This document shows positions 39,623 through 47,265 of a stretch of 64,000 bases of DNA, in pieces. The notes beneath the pieces were generated by a model that was given only the letters and a program-made list of their open reading frames with translations, did not search any database and had not been told where the DNA came from. The position numbers were made by a program, and so were the translations under genes. Source of the DNA: JBBQYD01 sp942493075 (GTDB lineage Bacteria; Verrucomicrobiota; Verrucomicrobiia; Limisphaerales; UBA8199); contig OW818681.1 in assembly GCA_942493075.1 (NCBI GenBank), positions 4,712,001 through 4,776,000 on the forward strand, given 5' to 3'. Numbering within the stretch: the stretch's first letter is position 1; the number at the start of each line of letters is the position of its first letter.

Positions 39623-40275
39623 CGGTGCGCGCGCCTGCCTCGGCGATCATTCACGGCGCCAGCTATTGTTCCCAGCAACAAACCCAGAAAAGCGCCTATG
39701 GCGAGATTAAGAGGGCGATTTGGCTTGCTCGGGCGCTCGGCGGGAATGGCTCGGTCGATTATTTCGACCATGTGATGCACAATCATGCCAACTTCAGCCT
39801 CTGCGGTTGATCGCTGACGGGGCCGGAGTTCTATGTAGGCCTCTGCTATGGCATTTGCCAGGTCTGCTGCACGCTTTGGGTCTTCGGAGTATGCCCTAAT
39901 TTCCAGGAGGCTTGTGTTGGGAATGGAGACTATCAAAAAAGATTTCTTCAAAACCTGCAACGTCTCCTCCCTCGTGATACTCAATGTTTTGCCGCCCATT
40001 GGCCATGACTGGTCGAGCTTAAGTTTGTCCACGACTTTGCCAAGGAGCAGGTCAGACCTGATCTTCTCAATTTCAAAAGAAATACTTAGCGGGTCAGGTT
40101 TGACTCCCTCGTCGAGCTGGATCTTTACGTGGGTCGCGCCAAGGTACGAATCAGGAGCAAGAAAGGTAACCAGGACAGCCGATCCAAAAACGAGTGAAAA
40201 AACCAGGATAAAGCCGGTGAAGAACCTGCGGACGTCTACCGCAGAAGAAGATTGTTCAGAGGCGTTGGTGACCAT
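39616..40275 (-). CDS. Wzz-type polysaccharide chain-length/co-polymerase-like protein
   Basis: This 219-residue protein has two membrane helices (about 18-40 and 190-212) bracketing a periplasmic domain. The layout and the segment LLEIRAYSEDPKRAADLANA are typical of Wzz/chain-length determinant proteins, in which that alanine-rich helix follows the conserved strand. It is short for the family and lacks a long coiled coil and a tyrosine-kinase domain. The last bases overlap the convergent flavoprotein gene by seven. No polysaccharide genes are adjacent in the window, so the pathway is unknown. Confidence 0.78.
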   Translation of the reverse strand: MVTNASEQSSSAVDVRRFFTGFILVFSLVFGSAVLVTFLAPDSYLGATHVKIQLDEGVKPDPLSISFEIEKIRSDLLLGKVVDKLKLDQSWPMGGKTLSITREETLQVLKKSFLIVSIPNTSLLEIRAYSEDPKRAADLANAIAEAYIELRPRQRSTAEAEVGMIVHHMVEIIDRAIPAERPSKPNRPLNLAIGAFLGLLLGTIAGAVNDRRGRRAHRQ

Positions 40276-40489
40276 TTACAGAAAGGATACGGAAATGGCC
40301 TGGGATGTTACATGGAAAAACCTCGAATGCGGCTGCGGACGAATGGTTGACAGTCCGGCTCTTTCGTCCCATTACCCCCTGCCCCGGCAAGCTTCAGAAT
40401 CGTTGATCCGGTTGATCCGATTGGCCGCAAGGAGATTCCGGCCAGCGCCATAAGCGAAGACTTGCTCGTGCCGCGACCACGCTTTCCCC

Positions 40490-40565
40490 AACACCAACGG
40501 TGTTGTGCCCCAAAGCCCGGGGTTGATCGTTCAGAGCCGCAGCGAAGCGGAGGCACGGAACGATC
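40490..40565. repeat. REP-like palindrome pair
   Basis: A small hairpin AACACC/GGTGTT (40490-40504) is followed by a longer palindrome: GATCGTTC at 40525-40532 pairs with 40558-40565, and an inner CCGC/GCGG stem encloses AGCGAA. The core around GCAGCGAAGCGGAGGC resembles the palindromes that flank the transposase element at 54839 and 55417. Confidence 0.6.
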
Positions 40566-40652
40566 TACCCTGGGTCTTACGGCGTGTTCAACACAACCCC
40601 AACGCGGGTTATGCCTCATTCAGAACGCAATCATGGCCATGTGAAACCTTTG

Positions 40653-40673
40653 AGGAGACGTGACCTACAGGGC
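40653..40673 (+). repeat. Short repeat, left copy flanking the group II intron
   Basis: A 21-base sequence beginning AGGAGACGTG and ending CTACAGGGC occurs here and at 42727-42747 in the same orientation with one mismatch, about 2.07 kb apart. The two copies bracket the intron but are not at its exact ends. Confidence 0.7.
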
Positions 40674-40719
40674 GAAGCCCCTTCGCACTTCCATAGCACG
40701 CAGCATAACCGCCGTCTTG

Positions 40720-40795
40720 ATCGGGTCGGGATGACGGGAGTTACCCGTCATCCCTCCCACACCACCGGACAAGCGGTTTTCACGCATCCGGCGGT
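40720..40795 (-). ncRNA. Group II intron domains V and VI
   Basis: Domain V is a 35-base hairpin (40795-40761): ACCGCCGGA pairs with TCCGGTGGT, a short bulge follows, and GCG/CGC closes a GAAA-type tetraloop, as expected; the catalytic triad reads CGC. Domain VI (40754-40728) is GGGATGACGGG paired with CCCGTCATCCC. An outer CCC pairing leaves a bulged A at 40726, seven bases from the 3' end (AT at 40721-40720), the correct position for the branch-point adenosine. Confidence 0.88.
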
Positions 40796-40804
40796 TGAGC
40801 TCAT

Positions 40805-42145
40805 TCAGGTTTGGCTGATCAGATCTGCAAAGCTTAGGAATCCGTGGCGGCGAAGACGCCGGTTATTCAAGCCTGTCTGCATCACGGGGTGTTTAGCCAT
40901 CCTCCACGCGCCGCGTCCACTTTTGGCGGACCGCAGCAGCGGGTAGGTGACCCCGAGTTTGCGCAGGGCGTTGATCCGTCCTTTTGAGTTGTGCCAGCGC
41001 AGCCAGAAATACTTCCTGACGTGCCGGCGTATCCACCCGTCCTGCGCTGTGAACTGCCTGGTGTTGCCGCTCAGACGGTAGTATTCCCACCATCCCCGCA
41101 GGTACCGCTTCCACTGATCGCGCATTTGGGTGCTGGTTTGACTCTGGCAGCTTCGCCACAGTTCGCGCACCTTGTCCCGGAGTCGCTCGATGGCTTTATC
41201 GCTCGCTTCGATGACTCCCTGGGGGCTGAGTCGGAATCCTAGAAACTTGCGCTTCCAGGGCCGGTCCACCCCACTCTTGCTGGCACTGACTTCCAGCTTG
41301 AGTTTCTGGGCAACAAACTTGGTTACCTTCTCCAGAACCCGTTGGGCGGCTTTCTCGCTGCTGACGTAGATATTGCAGTCATCCGCATAGCGGCTGAAGC
41401 TCAACCCGCGCTGTTCCAGCTCCTTGTCCAGCACATCCAAATAGATGTTGGCCAGCAAGGGTGAAAGCGGGCCGCCCTGTGGCGTGCCCTTGCCTTCCGG
41501 CTTTGTGATGCGTCCCTCTTCCCACACTCCGGCTCGCAGAATGCGCCCAATTACCTTGAGCACCTGTTTGTCCCGGATTTGCAGGCCAATGAGCCGCATC
41601 AGTATGTCGTGGTCCACGTTGTCAAAGAAACCTTTGATGTCCATGTCCACTACCCAACTCTTGCCTTCTTCGGTCATGATCCGCTGTGCGGACCGGACCG
41701 CGTCATGGGCTCCCCTTCCAGGCCGGAACCCCCAGCTATGCTCGCTGAAGATCGGCTCGAACAGGGGCTGCAGTTCTCCAAGGATCAGTTGCTGAATGAA
41801 CCGGTCGAGCACCGTGGGTATTCCCAGCGGGCGCTTCCCTCCATTTGGTTTAGGCAGCCAGACCCGTTTGACGGGGCTGGGCACATAGGTTCCTTCTAGC
41901 AATTTCCTTCGTATCGTCGGCCAATGCTTTTCCAGGTGGGGCCGTAACTGCTCCGTTCCCATCCCGTCGATGCCTGCTGCCCCTCTGTTCTTCTCTACAG
42001 CCAGTAAGGCCAGCGCGGCATTCTCATCGCTGACGATCTTCTCTATCAGACCTGGCGCTTGTTCCTTTCTTTCCTCCTTTCGCCCCTCTCCAGACTCGGA
42101 ATCCGCTGCGACTGCTTGACCGGTTGCACCGTGGGGCAGCCACAT
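40805..42145 (-). CDS. ltrA: Group II intron reverse transcriptase/maturase
   Basis: Intron-encoded protein that promotes splicing and reverse-transcribes the intron into new sites. The open frame starts at 42589, but the first 148 residues are low-complexity and overlie ribozyme sequence; the ATG at 42145 gives a 446-residue protein of normal size. Reverse-transcriptase blocks run from LIEKIVSDENAALALLAV through GFRPGRGAHDAVRSAQ to the catalytic YADD in FSRYADDCNIYV. The maturase (X) domain follows (FLGFRLSPQG, then WWEYYRLSGN). There is no C-terminal HNH endonuclease. The stop lies nine bases before domain V. All catalytic residues look intact. Confidence 0.93.
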   Translation of the reverse strand: MWLPHGATGQAVAADSESGEGRKEERKEQAPGLIEKIVSDENAALALLAVEKNRGAAGIDGMGTEQLRPHLEKHWPTIRRKLLEGTYVPSPVKRVWLPKPNGGKRPLGIPTVLDRFIQQLILGELQPLFEPIFSEHSWGFRPGRGAHDAVRSAQRIMTEEGKSWVVDMDIKGFFDNVDHDILMRLIGLQIRDKQVLKVIGRILRAGVWEEGRITKPEGKGTPQGGPLSPLLANIYLDVLDKELEQRGLSFSRYADDCNIYVSSEKAAQRVLEKVTKFVAQKLKLEVSASKSGVDRPWKRKFLGFRLSPQGVIEASDKAIERLRDKVRELWRSCQSQTSTQMRDQWKRYLRGWWEYYRLSGNTRQFTAQDGWIRRHVRKYFWLRWHNSKGRINALRKLGVTYPLLRSAKSGRGAWRMAKHPVMQTGLNNRRLRRHGFLSFADLISQT

Positions 42146-42726
42146 CCCGGAGAGCCACTTCTGTTTGCCTGGCCCCCCGGCGCGTGTTCCTTCTTGCGCA
42201 CTGGATAGGGAGTTGGGATTAAGGTCATCGCCTTTGCTCTTTAGTCCTTCGGCGGCTCGGATTTGTTCCATTTCTTGAAGGTCTTTGCCTAGGAACTTCC
42301 ATCCGCCTACTACGACCTCTGCTGACTCCTCCCCTGAAGCACCTGCCTCGGAGGAGGTCTCCCGGGGTAAGACACCAAACTTTCCCGCCGTGCCTTCGGA
42401 CTCTACCTGACATGGCTTGCACAGTTGTTGGATTTCGACGCTCCTAGCCCTCTTATCTCCCATGTCGGGCCTCACTGTCCGTTTCTGTTCGTAAGGTCGT
42501 CGGTTTGTCTCAGGCTTCCTGCCAGCGGCCCCCTCACGAGGTCCACCTTGCCGTTGACTACGATTGCCACTGTTAGCTTCGATCATCACTTTTCAGATGA
42601 TTAGTTTGGTGCCCTGCCCGGCGCCCTAGGCACGGTGTCCCACCGGGCGCGTCCGTGTCAGATGATTACCAATGCAGGATCAACACGCATCTGAGGTTCC
42701 TGGTGACCGCAAGGACCCGCCACGTC

Positions 42727-42747
42727 AGGAGACGTGGCCTACAGGGC
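42727..42747 (+). repeat. Short repeat, right copy flanking the group II intron
   Basis: This copy differs from 40653-40673 at one base (GTGGCC in place of GTGACC). Here the left part also forms a perfect hairpin with upstream bases: CCACGTC pairs with GACGTGG around an AGGA loop (42720-42737). Confidence 0.7.
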
Positions 42748-42816
42748 AAACCACTGCGCTCCGTTCTCCCCTCTGTTTTCCCGGCCAACTCTCCTGTTCA
42801 CGCTTGTGCCTGCTCA

Positions 42817-42842
42817 GCGGCATCGGCAATGCCGCCCTACCC
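42817..42842 (+). repeat. REP-like palindrome with CCTACCC tail (copy A)
   Basis: GCGGCAT at 42817-42823 pairs with ATGCCGC at 42829-42835, directly followed by CCTACCC. Two further palindromes with the same CCGCCCTACCC ending are at 46114 and 54591, all between genes. Confidence 0.6.
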
Positions 42843-42965
42843 AACTGAACTGAGGTGCCACGCACATCATCCGTTATTCGCGATCAAAAGGATCGGGAGA
42901 ACTGGCGAGTGTGTCATTAAAGCGCGCGACTTCCACAAACACATGCGTTCTGCGATAATCACTTC

Positions 42966-45900
42966 ATGAGTTACCTCGTTGTGCGTCCGCGGCTGGTGTG
43001 CCAATCGTGGCTGGGTTTGGCCATCGTTGCGTCCACTCTGACCATCCAGGCGCAACGCATCCCCTGGGTGCTGCCTTGGAATGACACGCTTTCAGGTGTT
43101 GTGACCGATCTCTCCAATCTCAACAAACCGATCGGCACCAACTGGGTTACAGCCAACACGAATGGGCATTTCCGGGTCAATGGCGAGCGTATCCGATTTC
43201 TAGGCGTGAACTTCGCCGGTGATTCACCTTTCATGCTAACCAACCATGCTGACGCAGTGGCGGGCCGGTTGGCAAAGTTCGGGATGAACAGCGTGCGTTT
43301 TCATCACATGGACGCGTCATGGGCGTTCAATGGCGGTCTGCTGAAATACACATCAACCACCAGCACGAATTTCAACGCCACACAACTTGAACGGCTGCAT
43401 TATCTAGTGGCGCGGCTCAAGGCCCACGGCATCTATTCGGATATCAACCTGCTGGTAGGACGGGAGTATCGGTCCCAGGATGGATTGGGGCCCGAGGTCA
43501 CAACGATGGGCTGGAAAGACACTCATGTTCTGGCGTTCTTTTATCCCCCTGCCCTCGCCCTTCAGAAAGATTACGCGACAAAGCTGCTCGCTCCAACCAA
43601 CCCTTACACTGGCTTGCCGCTCGCTCGCGATCCAGCGGTGGCGTTCGTAGAGATCCTCAATGAAAACGGGCTCGTTCAGAAATGGCTGGATGGGGGATTG
43701 GACAATCTGCCAGCCCGATACGCCACAAACCTCCAGGCGCGCTGGAACAACTGGCTGGCCGGACGCTACACCAATACGGCTCATTTGCTCTCTGGCTGGA
43801 AAGCAGTCTCACAACCACTCGGCACAAATATGCTGGTCAATGGTGCTTTTCAAAATGATCTGAACGGGTGGAATCAAGAACAGCATGATGCGGCGCGCGC
43901 CAGTTTCACCCGCACGTACGATTTTGCGAACAACCAGCCCTCTGCCCGAATTGTAGTCACGAACCCAGACTCCGAGGGATGGCATATTCAGATGAACTAC
44001 CCTGGCCTTTCCATCTCCTCGAACCAAGCCTACACGGCTTCGTTCTGGGCGAAAGCAAGCCGACCGACTAATGCCAACGCTTCGGTAATGCAGGCGCACC
44101 CTGATTACCAGAATCTCGGCTACAACCAATCATTCTCACTGACTACCGAGTGGCAGCGGTTCACGAATACCTTCATGCCCAGTGCTTCGGACAGCAACGC
44201 CCGTATTGGCTTCAGCGATATGGGCACCAAGCCGCTGACGTTCTGGTTTGCCGATGTTCGGTTCCAAGCCGGCGGTGAGGTCGGCGTGCCCCCTTCGGGG
44301 ACCTCCCTGGAGAATCGCAATTTGCCCGTTATCCGGCATTCGAATGGTGGCTTCACCGGCACCCTGGATGCCCGACGAGATTGGATGCGTTTCCTCCGTG
44401 AGCTGGAAAGCGCTTACTACGCCGAAATGATCGGACATCTGCGCACCAACCTCCATTATCCCGGACTTATCTTTGGCACGATCATGGCCAACAGCCCTGC
44501 CAGCCTCCAAAAAACGATGGATGTAATCGACAGCCATGCCTATTGGAAGCATCCGGTTTTTCCGGGAGCGGACTGGGATTCTTCGAATTGGTATGTCCAG
44601 AATGTTTCGATGGCAAGCACGGTTGAGGGAGAGAATACCTTGTTCGGCATCGGCCGGCAGCGCATCAAGGGGAAACCGTTTGTCTGCACGGAGTACCAGC
44701 ATCCCTCGCCCAACTATTACGGCGGGGAGGGTCCGCTGATGCTCGCCGCCTATGCCGGGTTGCAGGATTGGGACGGACTGTGGCTCTTCGATTATGGTCA
44801 TGGCAATCCCAGTGGAACGCTTGAGTCGGTTCGAAGCTATTTCCAAATCAGCCAGCACCCGACGAAAATGGTCAACATGCTCCTGGCAGCGCACCTTTTC
44901 CGACGTGGTGACGTGCGGCCCGCCCAGCAAGAGTTCACGCTAGGGCTCACGCCAGATCGCGAGATTGAGCTCTTGCTGAACAGCGGAGCATGGAGCGTCT
45001 TTTCCGGCGGGCAGCTTGGGATGCCGGGCAAACTGGTATTTACGAGCCGGGTGAGCACCGATGTTGGGCCTTCGGCTGCTGGCCTCCCGAGCGCCCCTCC
45101 CGGGCCAACTGGTGAACTGCTGGTCAGCGATACTGGCGAACTGCGCTGGGATACACAGGGCACAAATGGACTGATCACGATTAACACTCGCCAAACCAAG
45201 GCGCTGATGGGATTTGCCGATAATCAGGCAATCAACCTGGATGGCATCCAGTTTCAGCCCGGCAAAACGCTTCTAGGCTGGTGCACGCTTGGCGTTACGC
45301 TCACCCGGGGTGAAGTGCTGACGAATGACTGTAACGCGCTGATCGTCGCCACCGGTTGGTGGGAAAACACCGGACAAGTCTGGACCGATACAAATCGCAT
45401 TTCTGTAAGCACCCAGTGGGGCCGAGCACCTGTGCTAACCGAGGCGGTTGCGTTCAAGCTAACTCTCCCTGTGGGCACCAACCATGTGCGCATCTGGGCT
45501 CTCGATCCACAGGGGCAACGCAACGGTTTGATGCCTCTGGAAGGCGATGCGCAGCAGACAATTTTCAGTGCAGGCACAAATTCAGGAACAATCTGGTACG
45601 AGCTCGAAGTCTCACGTTGGACCGCCAGCTACAATTTGTGGCGCACACGGTACTTCACCGCTGCAGAGCAAAGTCAATCCGCGACAAGCGGCCCCACCGC
45701 GAAGCGGTCAAACTCTCGGTACCCAAATCTGCTGAAGTATTACCATGGTTTGACCGCACAAGAGGAGCCGGCGACCGATCTCGTCCGAGGCCACGTTTTA
45801 TCTCTGGACCAACGTAATTACGTTGCGCTCACATTTGAACGTGACCGGTTGGCCACGGATGTGGTCTGTGTTCCGGAGGTTTCTTCGAACTTAACGCATT

Positions 45901-46034
45901 GGGCGTCTGGCATGACTTTGGCGAAGATCGAGTCCGTTCAACCCCTCGGTGATCTGGAGCGGGTCACCATACGCGATGCAGAGCCGATCGGCTCCAATTC
46001 GCGCTACTTGCGGCTGCGGTTCGATGGGCCGTAA
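42966..46034 (+). CDS. Large secreted GH5-like glycoside hydrolase with internal carbohydrate-binding domain
   Basis: This 1022-residue exported enzyme carries a signal peptide (cleavage near TIQAQR). A TIM-barrel hydrolase domain of the GH5 superfamily starts with RIRFLGVNFAGDSPF and SVRFHHMD. The likely acid/base glutamate is E233 in VEILNENG and the nucleophile E576 in FVCTEYQHPS. Between them, about residues 287-440 resemble a CBM4/9-type carbohydrate-binding fold (NMLVNGAFQNDLNGW to TFWFADVRF), so the barrel is interrupted. The C-terminal 350 residues are beta-rich and end in a tail common to secreted Verrucomicrobiota proteins (SNLTHWASG, then RYLRLRF). Substrate is a plant or algal polysaccharide at best guess. 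Confidence 0.85.
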   Translation: MSYLVVRPRLVCQSWLGLAIVASTLTIQAQRIPWVLPWNDTLSGVVTDLSNLNKPIGTNWVTANTNGHFRVNGERIRFLGVNFAGDSPFMLTNHADAVAGRLAKFGMNSVRFHHMDASWAFNGGLLKYTSTTSTNFNATQLERLHYLVARLKAHGIYSDINLLVGREYRSQDGLGPEVTTMGWKDTHVLAFFYPPALALQKDYATKLLAPTNPYTGLPLARDPAVAFVEILNENGLVQKWLDGGLDNLPARYATNLQARWNNWLAGRYTNTAHLLSGWKAVSQPLGTNMLVNGAFQNDLNGWNQEQHDAARASFTRTYDFANNQPSARIVVTNPDSEGWHIQMNYPGLSISSNQAYTASFWAKASRPTNANASVMQAHPDYQNLGYNQSFSLTTEWQRFTNTFMPSASDSNARIGFSDMGTKPLTFWFADVRFQAGGEVGVPPSGTSLENRNLPVIRHSNGGFTGTLDARRDWMRFLRELESAYYAEMIGHLRTNLHYPGLIFGTIMANSPASLQKTMDVIDSHAYWKHPVFPGADWDSSNWYVQNVSMASTVEGENTLFGIGRQRIKGKPFVCTEYQHPSPNYYGGEGPLMLAAYAGLQDWDGLWLFDYGHGNPSGTLESVRSYFQISQHPTKMVNMLLAAHLFRRGDVRPAQQEFTLGLTPDREIELLLNSGAWSVFSGGQLGMPGKLVFTSRVSTDVGPSAAGLPSAPPGPTGELLVSDTGELRWDTQGTNGLITINTRQTKALMGFADNQAINLDGIQFQPGKTLLGWCTLGVTLTRGEVLTNDCNALIVATGWWENTGQVWTDTNRISVSTQWGRAPVLTEAVAFKLTLPVGTNHVRIWALDPQGQRNGLMPLEGDAQQTIFSAGTNSGTIWYELEVSRWTASYNLWRTRYFTAAEQSQSATSGPTAKRSNSRYPNLLKYYHGLTAQEEPATDLVRGHVLSLDQRNYVALTFERDRLATDVVCVPEVSSNLTHWASGMTLAKIESVQPLGDLERVTIRDAEPIGSNSRYLRLRFDGP

Positions 46035-46113
46035 ATGGGGCTTGGGCGCTCTGCAATTGCCAAAAGTACTTTATCCAACCCGGTCGCCTTGTCGATACGT
46101 CTGTTGTATTTGG

Positions 46114-46143
46114 ATCACAGCTTCAGGTGATGCCGCCCTACCC
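46114..46143 (+). repeat. REP-like palindrome with CCTACCC tail (copy C)
   Basis: ATCAC at 46114-46118 pairs with GTGAT at 46127-46131 and is followed by GCCGCCCTACCC. It lies just after the glycoside hydrolase gene, so that gene is bracketed by two copies. Confidence 0.5.
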
Positions 46144-46209
46144 TGGTACGGGGGCTTTCGCCTATAGCACCTTGACATATTCTAGCCCAGCCTTAGAGTT
46201 ACTGACACC

Positions 46210-46566
46210 ATGCTTTGGGAAACCTATCAACAAACGAGGATCAGCGCGGCTGAAACCACAGCCGAGAGCGCGGAAGCCAAAGTGGATCGGTATGCGCAGG
46301 CCCTCTCGAATGTCCAGCGTCAGGTCGACCGGCTATCCCTGGCTTGCCAGGCGCTTTGGGAAATTCTCCGCGAGCGCACGGATATCACCGAACAGGATCT
46401 TGAGAGTAAGATGCTTGAGATCGATGAGCGTGACGGGTCAGTGGATGGCAAAATCGGGATGCAAGCGGTGGATTGCCCGGCTTGCGGTCGTAAAACCAGT
46501 TCTCGTCGAAATAGCTGCGTCATGTGCGGGGCACCCATTAAGCCTCCACACGCTTTTGGGGGCTAG
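46210..46566 (+). CDS. Small protein with N-terminal coiled coil and C-terminal zinc ribbon
   Basis: This 118-residue protein is predicted to be cytosolic. Residues 10-75 form an amphipathic, alanine/glutamate-rich helix (AETTAESAEAKVDRYAQALS) with heptad-like hydrophobics, likely a coiled coil. The C-terminus holds a zinc ribbon: CPACGRK, then CVMCGAP (two CxxC pairs 14 residues apart). No family name is offered; comparable small proteins occur in Verrucomicrobiota. It may be an adaptor or a nucleic-acid-associated factor. The nearest gene on the same strand is the HAD phosphatase 150 bases on. Confidence 0.7.
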   Translation: MLWETYQQTRISAAETTAESAEAKVDRYAQALSNVQRQVDRLSLACQALWEILRERTDITEQDLESKMLEIDERDGSVDGKIGMQAVDCPACGRKTSSRRNSCVMCGAPIKPPHAFGG

Positions 46567-46717
46567 AAAGTAAACGAAGACCCTGCCACACTTTCGCTCC
46601 TGATCAGGCCCACTGCAGTTCCAACCAAAACTGGACTTCACCATTCACCGCCCTTTACCCTAACGCCGGGAGAAATGGGAGCAGGTGGACACCTGTATTT
46701 CTCACCACCATTGTTGC

Positions 46718-47263
46718 ATGAAACCAGCAGTATTTCTCGATCGCGACGGCACCATCGTTGAAGAGCGCCATTATCTCCACCGACCGGAGGAGGTGGCGGT
46801 ATTTCCGGGAGCCGCAAAAGCTCTTCGCAGGTTGATGGACGAAGGCTACAGCCTGTTCATGGTCACGAACCAATCAGGTGTTGGCCGGGGTTACTTCACT
46901 ATCGAGGACGTGGAGCGCGTGCATGAGCACCTGCTCAGCGAGCTTGCCAAAGACGGCGTGAAGTTTGCAGAGATCTATACCGCGCCAGAAGCCCCGGACC
47001 AGCCCAGCCGTGGACGCAAGCCATCGCCGCAGTTTTTGTTCGACGCCCGGGAGAATTTCGAGATCGATCTATCGGCCAGTTACATGATTGGAGACAAGCT
47101 GATCGACCTGGAATGCGGCTGGAACGCTGGAGTTCGAGGGAGCCTATTGGTCCGCACGGGATACGGTTTGAAGACAGAGAAAGAAGGCCGTCCGGAGCTG
47201 GCTCGCGCGATCATTGTGGATGACCTGGAAGCCGCTTCCGAATGGATCGTGGGGCGAGGGTAA
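46718..47263 (+). CDS. HAD-superfamily phosphatase, GmhB-like (heptose 1,7-bisphosphate 7-phosphatase)
   Basis: This 181-residue phosphatase of the HAD class III/GmhB group removes the 7-phosphate during ADP-heptose synthesis for lipopolysaccharide. The ATG giving MKPAVFLDRDGTIVEE is the family start; upstream frame residues are ignored. Motif I is FLDRDGT (two Asp), motif II is VTNQSGVGRG, motif III has K112 in RKPSPQFL, and motif IV is MIGDKLIDLECG. The loop that in GmhB usually holds a Cys/His zinc site (CPHxP then CxCRKP) reads APEAPDQPSRGRKPSP, with no cysteine. A relative acting on histidinol or another sugar phosphate is possible. Confidence 0.82.
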   Translation: MKPAVFLDRDGTIVEERHYLHRPEEVAVFPGAAKALRRLMDEGYSLFMVTNQSGVGRGYFTIEDVERVHEHLLSELAKDGVKFAEIYTAPEAPDQPSRGRKPSPQFLFDARENFEIDLSASYMIGDKLIDLECGWNAGVRGSLLVRTGYGLKTEKEGRPELARAIIVDDLEAASEWIVGRG

Positions 47264-47265
47264 CG

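Larger units (their letters stand above)
40276..40719. other. Intergenic region rich in palindromes, between wzz-like gene and intron
   Basis: About 440 bases without a gene. It contains the palindromes at 40490-40504 and 40525-40565, a short repeat at 40653-40673 that recurs on the other side of the intron, and the exon sequence next to the intron 3' end. Confidence 0.6.
40720..42700 (-). mobile_element. Group II intron (ribozyme plus reverse transcriptase)
   Basis: The 3' half is clear: reverse transcriptase, then ribozyme domains V and VI ending at 40720 in the required AT. Upstream of the protein the minus strand has group II-like ribozyme text, for example GCCTGAGACAAACCGACGAC. The 5' end could not be placed: no unambiguous GTGYG was found, and the right limit given is an estimate (about 42600-42750). 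No HNH endonuclease domain is present. The intron inserts into palindrome-rich intergenic DNA, not into a gene. Confidence 0.85.
42146..42965. other. Intron ribozyme 5' part and palindrome-rich spacer
   Basis: On the minus strand 42146 to about 42700 should hold ribozyme domains I-III. The rest up to the glycoside hydrolase start at 42966 has a hairpin CCACGTC/GACGTGG at 42720-42737, the right copy of the 21-base repeat and a REP-like palindrome at 42817. No independent gene is seen. Confidence 0.6.

Noticed and set aside
42146..42589. N-terminal 148 residues of the intron reverse transcriptase frame
   Set aside because: They cover group II ribozyme sequence, are low in complexity and precede the family start; a 446-residue protein fits better.
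44136..44930. 264-residue minus-strand frame inside the GH5-like gene
   Set aside because: Antisense shadow of a coding region with signal peptide and catalytic motifs.
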